A DNA stretch of 64,000 bases, taken from contig NZ_JAATEJ010000001.1 of the NCBI RefSeq assembly GCF_012034175.1, forward strand, positions 434,001 to 498,000, written 5' to 3'. Under the pieces are notes generated by a model. The model did not search any database, was not told where the DNA came from, and saw nothing but the letters and a program-made list of their open reading frames with translations. The stretch comes from Actinacidiphila epipremni (GTDB taxonomy: Bacteria > Actinomycetota > Actinomycetes > Streptomycetales > Streptomycetaceae). A program made the position numbers and the translations under genes. Below, piece by piece: positions 56,135-64,000 of this stretch. The number at the start of each line of letters is the position of its first letter. Within the stretch, counting starts at the first letter, position 1.

Positions 56135-57436
56135 ATGGAGAGCGAGAGCGGCTACCGGGCCCAGGACATCGAGCGGTACGTCGACGAGCCCGACAAGCGG
56201 CCCGGGCGGACCGCGTTCCAGCGGGACCGGGCGCGGGTGCTGCACTCCGCGGCGTTGCGTCGGCTCGCCGGGAAGACGCAGGTCGTCGACCCCGGGGTCA
56301 GCGACGCCGCCGTGCCCGACACGAGCCCGCGCACCCGGCTCACCCACTCGCTGGAATGCGCGCAGGTCGGCCGGGAGCTCGGCGCGGCGCTCGGCTGCGA
56401 CCCCGACCTCGTCGAGACCGCCTGCCTCGCGCACGACCTCGGCCACCCGCCCTTCGGCCACAACGGCGAACTCGTCCTCGCCGAGTTCGCCGCCGACTGC
56501 GGCGGCTTCGAGGGCAACGCCCAGAGCCTGCGCCTGCTCACCCGTATCGAGCCCAAGCGCTTCGCCTCGCCCGACGTCAGCGTGGGCCTCAACCTCACCC
56601 GGGCGGCGCTGGACGCCGCGACCAAATACCCCTGGCCGCGCGGCGGCAACCCCGCCGCCCCCGGCAGCCCCAAGTTCGGCGTCTACGAGGACGACCTGCC
56701 CGTCTTCCGCTGGGCCCGGCAGGGAGTCCCCGAAGCCCCCCACGCCCCCGAAACGCCCGGCGCCCCCGCCCCCCGGGTGTGCTTCGAGGCCCAGGTCATG
56801 GACTGGTCCGACGACGTCGCCTACTCCGTCCACGACGTCGAGGACGGCCTCCAGGCCGGCCACATCGACCCCCGCGCCCTGCGCTCCACCCCCGAGCGCG
56901 CCGACGTCTTCGCGTGCGCCGCCGGCCGCTACGCACCCGCCGGCACCTCCCCCGACGAGCTCGCCGAGGCCCTGGACCGGCTGCTGGCCCAGCCCTGGTG
57001 GCCCGCGCACTACGACGGCACCGCCCTCGACCAGGCCCGCCTGAAGGACGCCGCCTCCCAGCTCATCGGCCGCTTCTGCCTCGCCGCCGAGGGCGCCACC
57101 CGGGCCCGCTACGGCACCGCCCGCCTCACCCGTTACGCCGCCGAGCTCGTCGTACCGCGCGAGCAGCGCCTGGAGTGCGCCGTACTCAAGGCCGTCGCCG
57201 ACCGCTACGTCATGCAGCGCGCCGCCCAGGCCCGCCGCCGCGCCGAGCAGCGCGTCGTCATCGCCGAGCTCGCCGCCGCCCTGCTCGCCCGCGCCCCGAT
57301 CGGCCTGGACCCCCAGTTCGCCGCGATCTTCACCGCCGCCCCCGACGACCGCGCCCGCCGCCGCGCCGTCGTCGACCAGATCGCCTCCCTCACCGACGCC
57401 GCCGCGACCGCCCTGCACGCCCGCCTCACCCGGTAG
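56135..57436 (+). CDS. dgt: dGTPase-like deoxynucleoside triphosphate triphosphohydrolase
   Basis: 433 aa. HD-domain residues in [20 protein letters not shown] and [20 protein letters not shown], and the later [20 protein letters not shown], are diagnostic. The enzyme splits dNTPs to nucleoside and triphosphate, balancing dNTP pools. TACCGT (56122-56127) lies 7 nt ahead of the ATG, leaderless. Position near dnaG is conserved in Streptomyces as I recall. Confidence 0.95.
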   Translation: MESESGYRAQDIERYVDEPDKRPGRTAFQRDRARVLHSAALRRLAGKTQVVDPGVSDAAVPDTSPRTRLTHSLECAQVGRELGAALGCDPDLVETACLAHDLGHPPFGHNGELVLAEFAADCGGFEGNAQSLRLLTRIEPKRFASPDVSVGLNLTRAALDAATKYPWPRGGNPAAPGSPKFGVYEDDLPVFRWARQGVPEAPHAPETPGAPAPRVCFEAQVMDWSDDVAYSVHDVEDGLQAGHIDPRALRSTPERADVFACAAGRYAPAGTSPDELAEALDRLLAQPWWPAHYDGTALDQARLKDAASQLIGRFCLAAEGATRARYGTARLTRYAAELVVPREQRLECAVLKAVADRYVMQRAAQARRRAEQRVVIAELAAALLARAPIGLDPQFAAIFTAAPDDRARRRAVVDQIASLTDAAATALHARLTR

Positions 57437-57607
57437 CGCTACCGCCGCCGCGGGGCCCAACAGCCGCGAAACGCCCACCCGGGGGGTGCACCGGTACGGC
57501 CGCGGCAGCGGGTGATCACAATGATCATTCGGCGCGGCGCCCTTCCCGCGGGCCCCCGCCGTAAGGGACGCTCGCTCATAAGGAACGACCGGCAGGGGAG
57601 GCGCACA

Positions 57608-58870
57608 GTGGTGGACGCACACCAGACCTTCGTGATCGTCGGGGCGGGGCTCGCCGGGGCGAAGGCCGCGGAGACGCTACGCGCCGAGGGTTTCACCGGC
57701 CGGGTGATACTGATCGGCGACGAACGCGACCACCCCTACGAACGCCCGCCCCTGTCGAAGGGGTATCTGACCGGCAGCGCCGAGCGCGACTCCGTCTTCG
57801 TCCAGCAGCCCGGCTGGTACGCCGAGCACGACGTGGAGCTGCACCTGGGCGAGCCCGTCGTCCACCTCGACAAGGACGCCGGCACCATCAGCCTCGGCGA
57901 CGGCACCACCCTCGCCTACGACAAGCTGCTGCTGGCCACCGGCTCCGAGCCGCGCCGCCTCGACATCCCCGGCACCGACCTCGCCGGCGTCCACCACCTG
58001 CGCCGGCTCGCCCACGCCGACCGGCTCAAGCACGTCCTGACCAGCCTCGGCCGGGAGAACGGCCACCTCGTCATCGCCGGCGCCGGCTGGATCGGCCTGG
58101 AAGTCGCCGCCGCGGCCCGCGGCTACGGCGCCGAGGTCACCGTCGTCGAGCCGCACCCCACCCCGCTGCACACCGTCCTCGGACCCGAACTCGGCTCCGT
58201 CTTCGCCGACCTGCACGCCGAGCACGGCGTCCGCTTCGCCTTCGGCACCCAGCTCACCGGCATCACCGGCCAGGACGGCATGGTGCTGGCCGCCCTCACC
58301 GACGACGGCGAGGAGCACCCCGCGCACGACGTGCTTGCCGCGATCGGCGCCGCCCCGCGCACCGCGCTCGCCGAAGCCGCCGGGCTCGCCCTCGCCCCGC
58401 GCGAGGAGGGCGGCGGCGTCGCCGTCGACGCGAGCCTGCGCACCTCCGACCCGCACATCTTCGCCGCCGGCGACATCGCGGGCGCCGAGCACCCGCTGCT
58501 CGGCCACCGGGTCCGCGTCGAGCACTGGGCCAACGCCCTCAACGGCGGCCCCGCCGCCGCCCGCGCCATGCTCGGCCGCGAGGTCTGCTACGACCGCATC
58601 CCGTACTTCTTCACCGACCAGTACGACCTCGGCATGGAGTTCTCCGGCCACGCCGCCCCCGGCACGTACGACCAGGTCGTCTGCCGCGGCGACGTCGGGA
58701 AGCGGCAGTTCATCGCGTTCTGGCTGCGCGAGGGCCGGGTGCTGGCCGGCATGAACGTCAACGTCTGGGACGTCACCGAGCAGATCCAGCACCTCATCCG
58801 CTCCCGCCGCGAGGTCGACCCCGAGGCGCTGTCCGACCCGTCCGTGCCGCTAACCTCGTTCCTGGACTGA
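57608..58870 (+). CDS. FAD-dependent ferredoxin reductase-like protein
   Basis: 420 aa. FAD site FVIVGAGLAGAKAAETLRAE, NAD site HLVIAGAGWIGLEVAAAARG, DERDHPYERPPLSKGYLTG and the C-terminal reductase domain (RIPYFFTDQYDLGMEFSGHA) place it with ferredoxin/rubredoxin reductases that serve cytochrome P450s or dioxygenases. GGGGAGG precedes GTG 57608; a second GTG follows at 57611. No partner ferredoxin is adjacent. Confidence 0.93.
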   Translation: MVDAHQTFVIVGAGLAGAKAAETLRAEGFTGRVILIGDERDHPYERPPLSKGYLTGSAERDSVFVQQPGWYAEHDVELHLGEPVVHLDKDAGTISLGDGTTLAYDKLLLATGSEPRRLDIPGTDLAGVHHLRRLAHADRLKHVLTSLGRENGHLVIAGAGWIGLEVAAAARGYGAEVTVVEPHPTPLHTVLGPELGSVFADLHAEHGVRFAFGTQLTGITGQDGMVLAALTDDGEEHPAHDVLAAIGAAPRTALAEAAGLALAPREEGGGVAVDASLRTSDPHIFAAGDIAGAEHPLLGHRVRVEHWANALNGGPAAARAMLGREVCYDRIPYFFTDQYDLGMEFSGHAAPGTYDQVVCRGDVGKRQFIAFWLREGRVLAGMNVNVWDVTEQIQHLIRSRREVDPEALSDPSVPLTSFLD

Positions 58871-58912
58871 CCGGGCTCCCCTTCCCGGCCTGACCAGGAA
58901 GGACGAGCCCCG

Positions 58913-59395
58913 ATGCCCGTTTCGCGCACCGCCGTCGTACCGGTCGACGAGATCTTCGCCCTGCGCTGGGCCGTCCTGCGCACCGGCCTGCCCCGCGAGA
59001 CGGCCGTCTACCCCGAGGACGCCCGCCCCGACACCTTCCACATAGCCGCCTACGACGAGACCGGCGCCGTCCTCGGCTGCGCCACCTTCTTCCCCGACCC
59101 TCCCCCTGACCACGTCGGGTGGTACCCCCGTCCCGGCGAGGCGGCGACGGCGTACCGCTTCCGCGGCATGGGCAGCGCCCCCGAGGTCCGCGGCCAGGGC
59201 TTCGGCGGCGCCGCCCTCACCGCCGGCCTGCGCGAGTGCGCGGCCCGCGGCGCCACCCTCGTGTGGTGCCACGGCCGCACCTCCGCGACCGACTTCTACC
59301 GCCACATGGGCTTCGAGCGCGTCGGCGAGGAGTTCGAGATCCAGCCCAGCGGCCCGCACTACGACTTCACGACCAAGCACCTGCTGCGCGACTGA
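58913..59395 (+). CDS. GNAT-family acetyltransferase
   Basis: 160 aa. Acetyl-CoA binding motif GSAPEVRGQGFGGAALTAGL and YRHMGFERVGEEFEIQPSGP. AGGAAGGA precedes the ATG at 58913. It resembles small-molecule or protein N-acetyltransferases of the YjbC-like group; substrate unknown. Confidence 0.9.
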   Translation: MPVSRTAVVPVDEIFALRWAVLRTGLPRETAVYPEDARPDTFHIAAYDETGAVLGCATFFPDPPPDHVGWYPRPGEAATAYRFRGMGSAPEVRGQGFGGAALTAGLRECAARGATLVWCHGRTSATDFYRHMGFERVGEEFEIQPSGPHYDFTTKHLLRD

Positions 59396-59454
59396 CCCGC
59401 CCCCTCCCGCGGCACCGTCCGCGACCTGTCCCACCCGGGCCGTAGACTTCACGC

Positions 59455-61398
59455 GTGGCGGGCAGGATCAGGGACGAAGACGTGAAGGCGGTACGGGACG
59501 CCGTCCCGATCGACGCCGTGGTCTCCGAATACCTCCACCTGAAGAACGCCGGCGGCGGCAACCTGAAGGGCCTGTGCCCCTTCCACGACGAGAAGTCCCC
59601 GTCCTTCCAGGTCAGCCCCTCCAAGGGCCTCTTCCACTGCTTCGGCTGCGGGGAGGGCGGCGACACGCTGGCGTTCGTCATGAAGGTGGACCACCTGTCG
59701 TTCACCGAGGCCGTGGAGCGGCTCGCGGGGCAGGCCGGCATCACGCTGCGGTACGAGGAGGGCGGGTACGTCCCCGGGCGGCAGCAGGGGGAGCGGATCC
59801 GGCTGGTCGAGGCGCACAAGGCCGCCGCGGCCTTCTACGTCGAGCAACTGGGCAGCGCCGAGGGGGAGATCGGGCGGCGGTTCCTGACCGCGCGGGGGTT
59901 CGACCAGGCGGCGGCGGGGCATTTCGGGGTCGGGTACGCGCCGGCCGGCTGGGACCACCTGGTGCGGTTCCTGCGCGGCAAGGGCTTCTCCGACCGGGAG
60001 CTGATCACCGCGGGGCTGGCGTCGGAGAGCCGGCGCGGCGGCGCGATCGACCGGTTCCGGGGGCGGCTGATCTGGCCGATCCGCGACATCACCGGCGAGG
60101 TCATCGGCTTCGGCGCACGCAAGCTGCGCGAGGACGACCAGGGCCCGAAGTACCTCAACACCTCCGAGACGCCGCTCTACCGCAAGTCCCAGGTGCTGTA
60201 CGGGATCGACCTGGCGAAGAAGGAGATCGCCCGCACCGGCCGGGCGGTCGTCGTCGAGGGCTACACCGACGTCATGGCCTGCCACCTGGCCGGCGTCACC
60301 AACGCGATCGCGACGTGCGGCACGTCCTTCGGCGGCGAGCACATCAAGATCCTGCGCCGGCTGCTGATGGACAACGCGACCTCGGAGGTCGTCTTCACCT
60401 TCGACGGTGACGAGGCCGGCCAGAAGGCGGCGCTGCGGGCCTTCGAGGACGACCAGAAGTTCGCCGCCGAGACGTCGATCGCGGTGACGCCGGGCGGCAT
60501 GGACCCGTGCGAGCTGCGGCTCGCGGAGGGCGACGCGGCGGTGCAGCGGCTCATCGAGGGGCGCACCCCGCTGTTCGCGTTCGCGCTGCGCTCGATCGTG
60601 TCGCGCTACAACCTGGACACCGACGAGGGCCGGGTCGCGGCGGTGGACGCGGCGGTGCCGGTGGTCGCCGCGATCAAGAACCAGGCCCTGCGGGACCGTT
60701 ACGCGATCCGGCTGGTCGGCATGGCGGGCATGGCCACGCAGGCCGAGGAGCAGTCGATGATCCGCCGGGTACGGGCGCTGGCGCGGGCCAGGGCCGCGGG
60801 CGGCGGCGGGCCCGCCGTACGGCCGCAGGACGCGCTGCGGCAGCCCGCGGCGGCCGGCGGGCCGGGGCCCGAGCGGCGCCCCGCGGGACCGCCGCAGAAC
60901 GTGCCGCGCGGGCCGCGGCTGGACCTGCGCAGCCCGGCGCACCGGCTGGAGCGCGAACTGCTCAAGCTGGCCCTGCAGTTCCCGCAGCTGGTCGCGCCGG
61001 CCTTCGACGCGTACGGCGAGGACGAGTTCACCGGGCCGCCGTACGCGCAGGTGCGCCGGGTGATCGCCGAGGTCGGCGGGGTGGAGTTCGCGGACACGGA
61101 CTTCCTGACCCGGGTGCGGGAGGCCGCGCCGGACGACTCGGTGCGGATGATGGTGACGGAGCTGGCCGTCGAGCCGGTGATGCACAAGGCCCCGGAGTTC
61201 TACGCGGGGGAGGTGCTGGTGGGCGTGCGGATGAACGCGGTGCGACGCCGCATCACCGAGGTGCACGCGACGCAGGCACGGCTCATCGCGCAGGGCGTAC
61301 GCCACGACGCCCCGGAACTGGCGGCGGTGGGGAACGAGCGGTGGGCGCTGGAGCAGTACGCCCAGCGTCTGACCCAGCACGGGGCTGCGGCGCTCTGA
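59455..61398 (+). CDS. dnaG: DNA primase
   Basis: 647 aa. CHC2 zinc finger with Cys41, His44, Cys62 and Cys65 (CPFHDEKSPSF and FHCFGCGEGG), TOPRIM domain with VVVEGYTDVMACHLAGV and FTFDGDEAGQKAA, then a C-terminal helicase-binding domain after a Pro/Gly-rich linker. Synthesises RNA primers for replication. GTG at 59455 lies 6 nt after TAGACT (59443-59448), leaderless. Confidence 0.97.
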   Translation: MAGRIRDEDVKAVRDAVPIDAVVSEYLHLKNAGGGNLKGLCPFHDEKSPSFQVSPSKGLFHCFGCGEGGDTLAFVMKVDHLSFTEAVERLAGQAGITLRYEEGGYVPGRQQGERIRLVEAHKAAAAFYVEQLGSAEGEIGRRFLTARGFDQAAAGHFGVGYAPAGWDHLVRFLRGKGFSDRELITAGLASESRRGGAIDRFRGRLIWPIRDITGEVIGFGARKLREDDQGPKYLNTSETPLYRKSQVLYGIDLAKKEIARTGRAVVVEGYTDVMACHLAGVTNAIATCGTSFGGEHIKILRRLLMDNATSEVVFTFDGDEAGQKAALRAFEDDQKFAAETSIAVTPGGMDPCELRLAEGDAAVQRLIEGRTPLFAFALRSIVSRYNLDTDEGRVAAVDAAVPVVAAIKNQALRDRYAIRLVGMAGMATQAEEQSMIRRVRALARARAAGGGGPAVRPQDALRQPAAAGGPGPERRPAGPPQNVPRGPRLDLRSPAHRLERELLKLALQFPQLVAPAFDAYGEDEFTGPPYAQVRRVIAEVGGVEFADTDFLTRVREAAPDDSVRMMVTELAVEPVMHKAPEFYAGEVLVGVRMNAVRRRITEVHATQARLIAQGVRHDAPELAAVGNERWALEQYAQRLTQHGAAAL

Positions 61399-61694
61399 CC
61401 CTCGCCGGTGGGGCCGCGGGCGTACGGAGTGGGCGGAGGCGTACGACGCCGGGTGTACGGGCGGGCGTACGACGCCGGGCGTAGGGGGGCGGGCCCGCGG
61501 GCGTACGGGATGAGCGTGTCGGGGCGTGCGCGAAGCGTGACGGAAAACCGAAAAACCGGGCGCACGACCCTCGTGGCGGGCGCACTGTGTGGGCCACACT
61601 GAAGGACGGCCCAGAGCCCGCCTCGGCTCTCCTTCCGAGCCTTCTCCGAGCCCTCTCAGAGCCCAATGTCGCGCTCACCGCGGAGGTCGCTTCC
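61399..61694 (+). other. 296-bp gap between dnaG and the sigma factor gene
   Basis: Holds reverse-oriented GTACGCCC units (about 61425-61510) and three GAGCC elements exactly 11 bp apart (61637, 61648, 61659). GGAGG at 61682-61686 is the sigma gene ribosome site. No separate gene seen. Confidence 0.5.
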
Positions 61695-62855
61695 GTGCAG
61701 ACGCAGTCGCATTCGCATTCGCCCGCTCCGGCGCAGATACCGGTCCCGGCCGCCCGCCCCCTGCTCACCCCCGTGCCGGACCCGCCGCCCGATCCCGTGA
61801 GCCCGGCGGGCCCGGTGGGCCCGGACCCGCTGGGTCCCGCGGACCCGGTGGGCGCGGTGGACGGTGCGGACTCCCCGGACCCGGCCGACGTCCTGGACCC
61901 CGCCGCCCTGCCCGCCCTCGTCCGCCCGCGCGCCGACCCGACCGGCCCGTCCGCCGACCTCTTCCGCCAGTACCTGCGGGAGATCGGCCGCATCCCGCTG
62001 CTGACCGCCGAGCAGGAGGTGGAGCTCGCCCGGGCGGTCGAGGCCGGCCTGTTCGCCGAGGAGAAGCTGGCCGCGTTCCCGGCCCTGGACTCCCAGCTCG
62101 CGGTGGACCTCGACCGCCTCGTCGTGCAGGGCCGGGTCGCCAAGCGCAAGCTCATCGAGGCGAACCTGCGCCTGGTCGTCTCCGTGGCGAAACGTTACAT
62201 CGGGCGCGGCCTGACGATGCTGGACCTCGTCCAGGAGGGCAACCTCGGCCTCATCCGCGCGGTGGAGAAGTTCGACTACGCCCGCGGCTACAAGTTCTCC
62301 ACGTACGCCACCTGGTGGATCCGCCAGGCCATGTCCCGTGCGCTCGCCGACCAGGCCCGTACGATCCGGGTCCCGGTCCATGTCGTGGAACTCATCAACC
62401 GGGTCATCCGCGTCCAGCGCCGCCTGCTCCAGGAACGCGGCTACGAGCCCACCACCGAGGAGGTCGCCGCCCAGCTCGACCTCACCCCCGAGCGGGTCGG
62501 CGAGGTGCTGCGGCTGGCCCAGGAACCGGTGTCGCTGCACGCGCCGGTCGGCGAGGAGGACGATGTCGCCCTCGGTGACCTCATCGAGGACGGCGACGCC
62601 GCCTCGCCCGTCGAGACCGCCGCCTTCATGCTGCTGCGCGAGCACCTCGAAGCGGTCCTGTCCACCCTCGGCGAGCGCGAACGCAAGGTCGTCCAGCTCC
62701 GCTACGGCCTCGCCGACGGCCGCCCCCGCACCCTGGAGGAGATCGGCGGCCTGTTCGGCGTGACCCGCGAGCGCATCCGGCAGATCGAGTCCAAGACGCT
62801 CAACAAACTCCGCGACCACACCTTCGCCGACCAGCTCCGCGGATACCTGGACTGA
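61695..62855 (+). CDS. hrdA: principal-like sigma factor, HrdA type
   Basis: 386 aa. Pro/Asp/Gly-rich N-terminus without a long region 1.1, region 1.2 ([20 protein letters not shown]), region 2 ([40 protein letters not shown]), region 3 and region 4 HTH ([20 protein letters not shown]). It binds core RNA polymerase for promoter recognition. HrdA is coded near dnaG in Streptomyces as I recall, hence the symbol; HrdB is usually longer. GTG at 61695 has GGAGG 8 nt ahead; an in-frame GTG at 61587 would add 36 residues. Confidence 0.88.
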   Translation: MQTQSHSHSPAPAQIPVPAARPLLTPVPDPPPDPVSPAGPVGPDPLGPADPVGAVDGADSPDPADVLDPAALPALVRPRADPTGPSADLFRQYLREIGRIPLLTAEQEVELARAVEAGLFAEEKLAAFPALDSQLAVDLDRLVVQGRVAKRKLIEANLRLVVSVAKRYIGRGLTMLDLVQEGNLGLIRAVEKFDYARGYKFSTYATWWIRQAMSRALADQARTIRVPVHVVELINRVIRVQRRLLQERGYEPTTEEVAAQLDLTPERVGEVLRLAQEPVSLHAPVGEEDDVALGDLIEDGDAASPVETAAFMLLREHLEAVLSTLGERERKVVQLRYGLADGRPRTLEEIGGLFGVTRERIRQIESKTLNKLRDHTFADQLRGYLD

Positions 62856-62976
62856 GCCGCCCCGGCGTCCCCCCGCGCGCAGGCCCGCCCGCAGCCAGGC
62901 CCGTACGCAGGCGCATCCGCAGCCCGGCGCGTACGTACGCGCGTGCGCCGCAAGACCGTGCGGTACGTTGCCTGCC

Positions 62977-63492
62977 ATGTCAGAACCGAGCTCCCCCGCC
63001 TGGCCGCCCGCCCCGATACGCACCGAGCGGCTCGTCCTGCGCGAGTCCGAGGCCCGCGACCGGCCGGCGTGCGTCGAGCTGTTCAGCTCGCCGGAGGTGA
63101 ACACCTACCTCGGCGGCCCGCGCCCGCGTGACGAGTGCGAGCGCACACTGCCGCCGACACCCGAGCGCCGCCCCGGCCTCTTCGTGGTCGAGTGCGACGG
63201 GACGATGATCGGCACCGTCGAACTGCGCCGGCGCGAGATCCGCGCGGGCGAGTCCGCGATCGGCTACCTGTTCCTGCCGGCGGCCTGGGGCCGCGGTTAC
63301 GCCGCCGAGGCGTGCACGGCGGCGCTCGGCTGGTACGCCGCCGCGCTTCCGGCCGAGCCGGTCGCGCTCTACACGCAGTCCGCCAACACCCGCTCGATGC
63401 GCCTCGCGGCCAAGCTCGGCTTCACCGAGGCCGAGCGGTTCCACAAGTGGGGCGCGGAGCAGTGGAAGGGCGTCAGGACCCCGCCGGCCTGA
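62977..63492 (+). CDS. GNAT-family acetyltransferase, RimJ/RimL type
   Basis: 171 aa. Starts with PIRTERLVLRESEARDRPAC and has the acetyl-CoA loop in YLFLPAAWGRGYAAEACTAA and ANTRSMRLAAKLGFTEAER, as in RimJ/RimL-like ribosomal or small-molecule acetyltransferases. TACGTT (62964-62969) lies 7 nt before ATG 62977, leaderless. Short GTACGCA/CGTACG stretches lie just upstream. Confidence 0.92.
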   Translation: MSEPSSPAWPPAPIRTERLVLRESEARDRPACVELFSSPEVNTYLGGPRPRDECERTLPPTPERRPGLFVVECDGTMIGTVELRRREIRAGESAIGYLFLPAAWGRGYAAEACTAALGWYAAALPAEPVALYTQSANTRSMRLAAKLGFTEAERFHKWGAEQWKGVRTPPA

Positions 63493-63739
63493 GCCGGCCC
63501 GAGCCGGCCCGAGCCCCTGCCGGGATCTTCGTACGGGCGACGTCACCGGATGCCGCCGGAGCGCCCCCGCCCGGGTCGGATTCTCCCGCTCGCAGCGCCC
63601 TGACCTGTGCGCTTACCGCGGTGTGCGCGGCTGACGCGAAAGTGCCTCCTTCCGCCGGGCCGGCCCCGGACGGATGCTCGGTGGCGGCTTCACGCACGCG
63701 ACGGCGTACGAACGACGATGGACGAACAGGGAGTTCCCG

Positions 63740-64000
63740 ATGATTCTCGTGACCGGTGTCTCCGGCGGCCTCGGCGGCCTGATCCTCGACGGGCTGGCCC
63801 GCCGGGACGGCCTCACGGTGGTGGGCGGCACCCGCGCCGGAAGCGGGTCCGGGGCCGGCGACCGGCGGCGTATCGACTTCGACGACCCGGCGTCGCTGCA
63901 CGCGGGGTTCGCCGGCGTGGACGTGCTCGTCGTGATCTCCGCGGGGTACGCCGAGGACGATGTGGTGTACGCCCGGCACGGCGCGGTCGCCGACGCGGCT
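63740..64000 (+). CDS. NAD(P)-binding (NmrA-like) protein, cut by window end
   Basis: The first 87 codons are visible. MILVTGVSGGLGGLILDGLA is a Rossmann dinucleotide site, followed by a TRAGSGSG NADP-type loop and FAGVDVLVVISAGYAEDD. Likely an NmrA-like/SDR-type quinone or sugar-nucleotide oxidoreductase; the class cannot be settled from the fragment. AGGGAG precedes the ATG. Confidence 0.8.
   Translation, partial: MILVTGVSGGLGGLILDGLARRDGLTVVGGTRAGSGSGAGDRRRIDFDDPASLHAGFAGVDVLVVISAGYAEDDVVYARHGAVADAA

Noticed and set aside
61587..61694. N-terminal extension of the sigma factor from GTG 61587
   Set aside because: The GTG at 61695 has a good ribosome site and gives a start like other HrdA proteins; no promoter-like box fits the upstream codon.

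Overview
This window is very GC-rich actinobacterial chromosome. The order era, leuA, recO, uppS, zur, glyS, dusB, ppdK, nirBD, dgt, dnaG, hrd-type sigma matches the core of Streptomyces chromosomes as I remember it. Helix-turn-helix/DUF397/ATPase cassettes, rare TTA codons, many leaderless starts, a DasR-type site and GlnR-type boxes also point to Streptomyces or a close relative in Streptomycetaceae. No rRNA, tRNA, CRISPR array, transposase or integrase was recognised.

Layout. 0.1-3.4 kb: a degenerate cytidine deaminase, an amtB-glnK ammonium operon on the minus strand with a GlnR-like box, then era. 3.4-12.3 kb: a double-domain Lrp/AsnC regulator and divergent MFS exporter, a secreted transglycosylase, a short UvrA-like ABC protein, a DUF5753/DUF397 pair with a divergent HATPase, and an unknown protein. 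12.4-16.1 kb: Tat-secreted phospholipase C and a protealysin-like protease with its emfourin inhibitor. 16.2-25.9 kb: leuA behind a leucine-rich leader peptide, a TerB-like protein, an MMPL transporter followed by a 215-bp palindromic repeat, a two-component system, recO, uppS and zur. 26-34.1 kb: glyS, two MFS exporters with their regulators, dusB. 34.1-37.2 kb: ppdK.

37.4-42.2 kb is the clearest accessory block. A 28-bp perfect direct repeat starts inside the ppdK terminator and recurs at 42.2 kb. Between the copies lie a Nudix hydrolase, an adenosylhomocysteinase-like protein with an early TTA codon, a 69-aa gene broken by a one-base deletion, a HATPase, a DUF5753 regulator, a DUF6879 protein, a 77-aa protein and a decayed phage-type peptidoglycan-binding/holin chimera. 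42.2-47.6 kb holds regulator-enzyme pairs (FAD monooxygenase/TetR, MarR/nitroreductase-hemerythrin fusion), a membrane protein with two TTA codons and a LacI regulator.

47.6-64 kb: assimilatory nirBD with a possible GlnR site, a cysteine hydrolase with a GlxA-type regulator, OsmC behind a tandem decamer repeat, a GH25 lysozyme behind a DasR-type site, a YdcF protein, a CbiX-type chelatase, dgt, a ferredoxin reductase, two GNATs, dnaG, a HrdA-like sigma factor and the start of an NAD(P)-binding protein that leaves the window.

Themes. Nitrogen uptake (amtB-glnK), nitrite reduction (nirBD) and tetrapyrrole metal insertion (cbiX-like, possibly for the NirB siroheme) lie in one window. Cell-envelope turnover appears three times (transglycosylase, GH25, phage remnant). 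At least a dozen genes have a NAnnnT -10 box 6-7 nt before the start codon, so leaderless transcription seems to be the main mode for single genes here.
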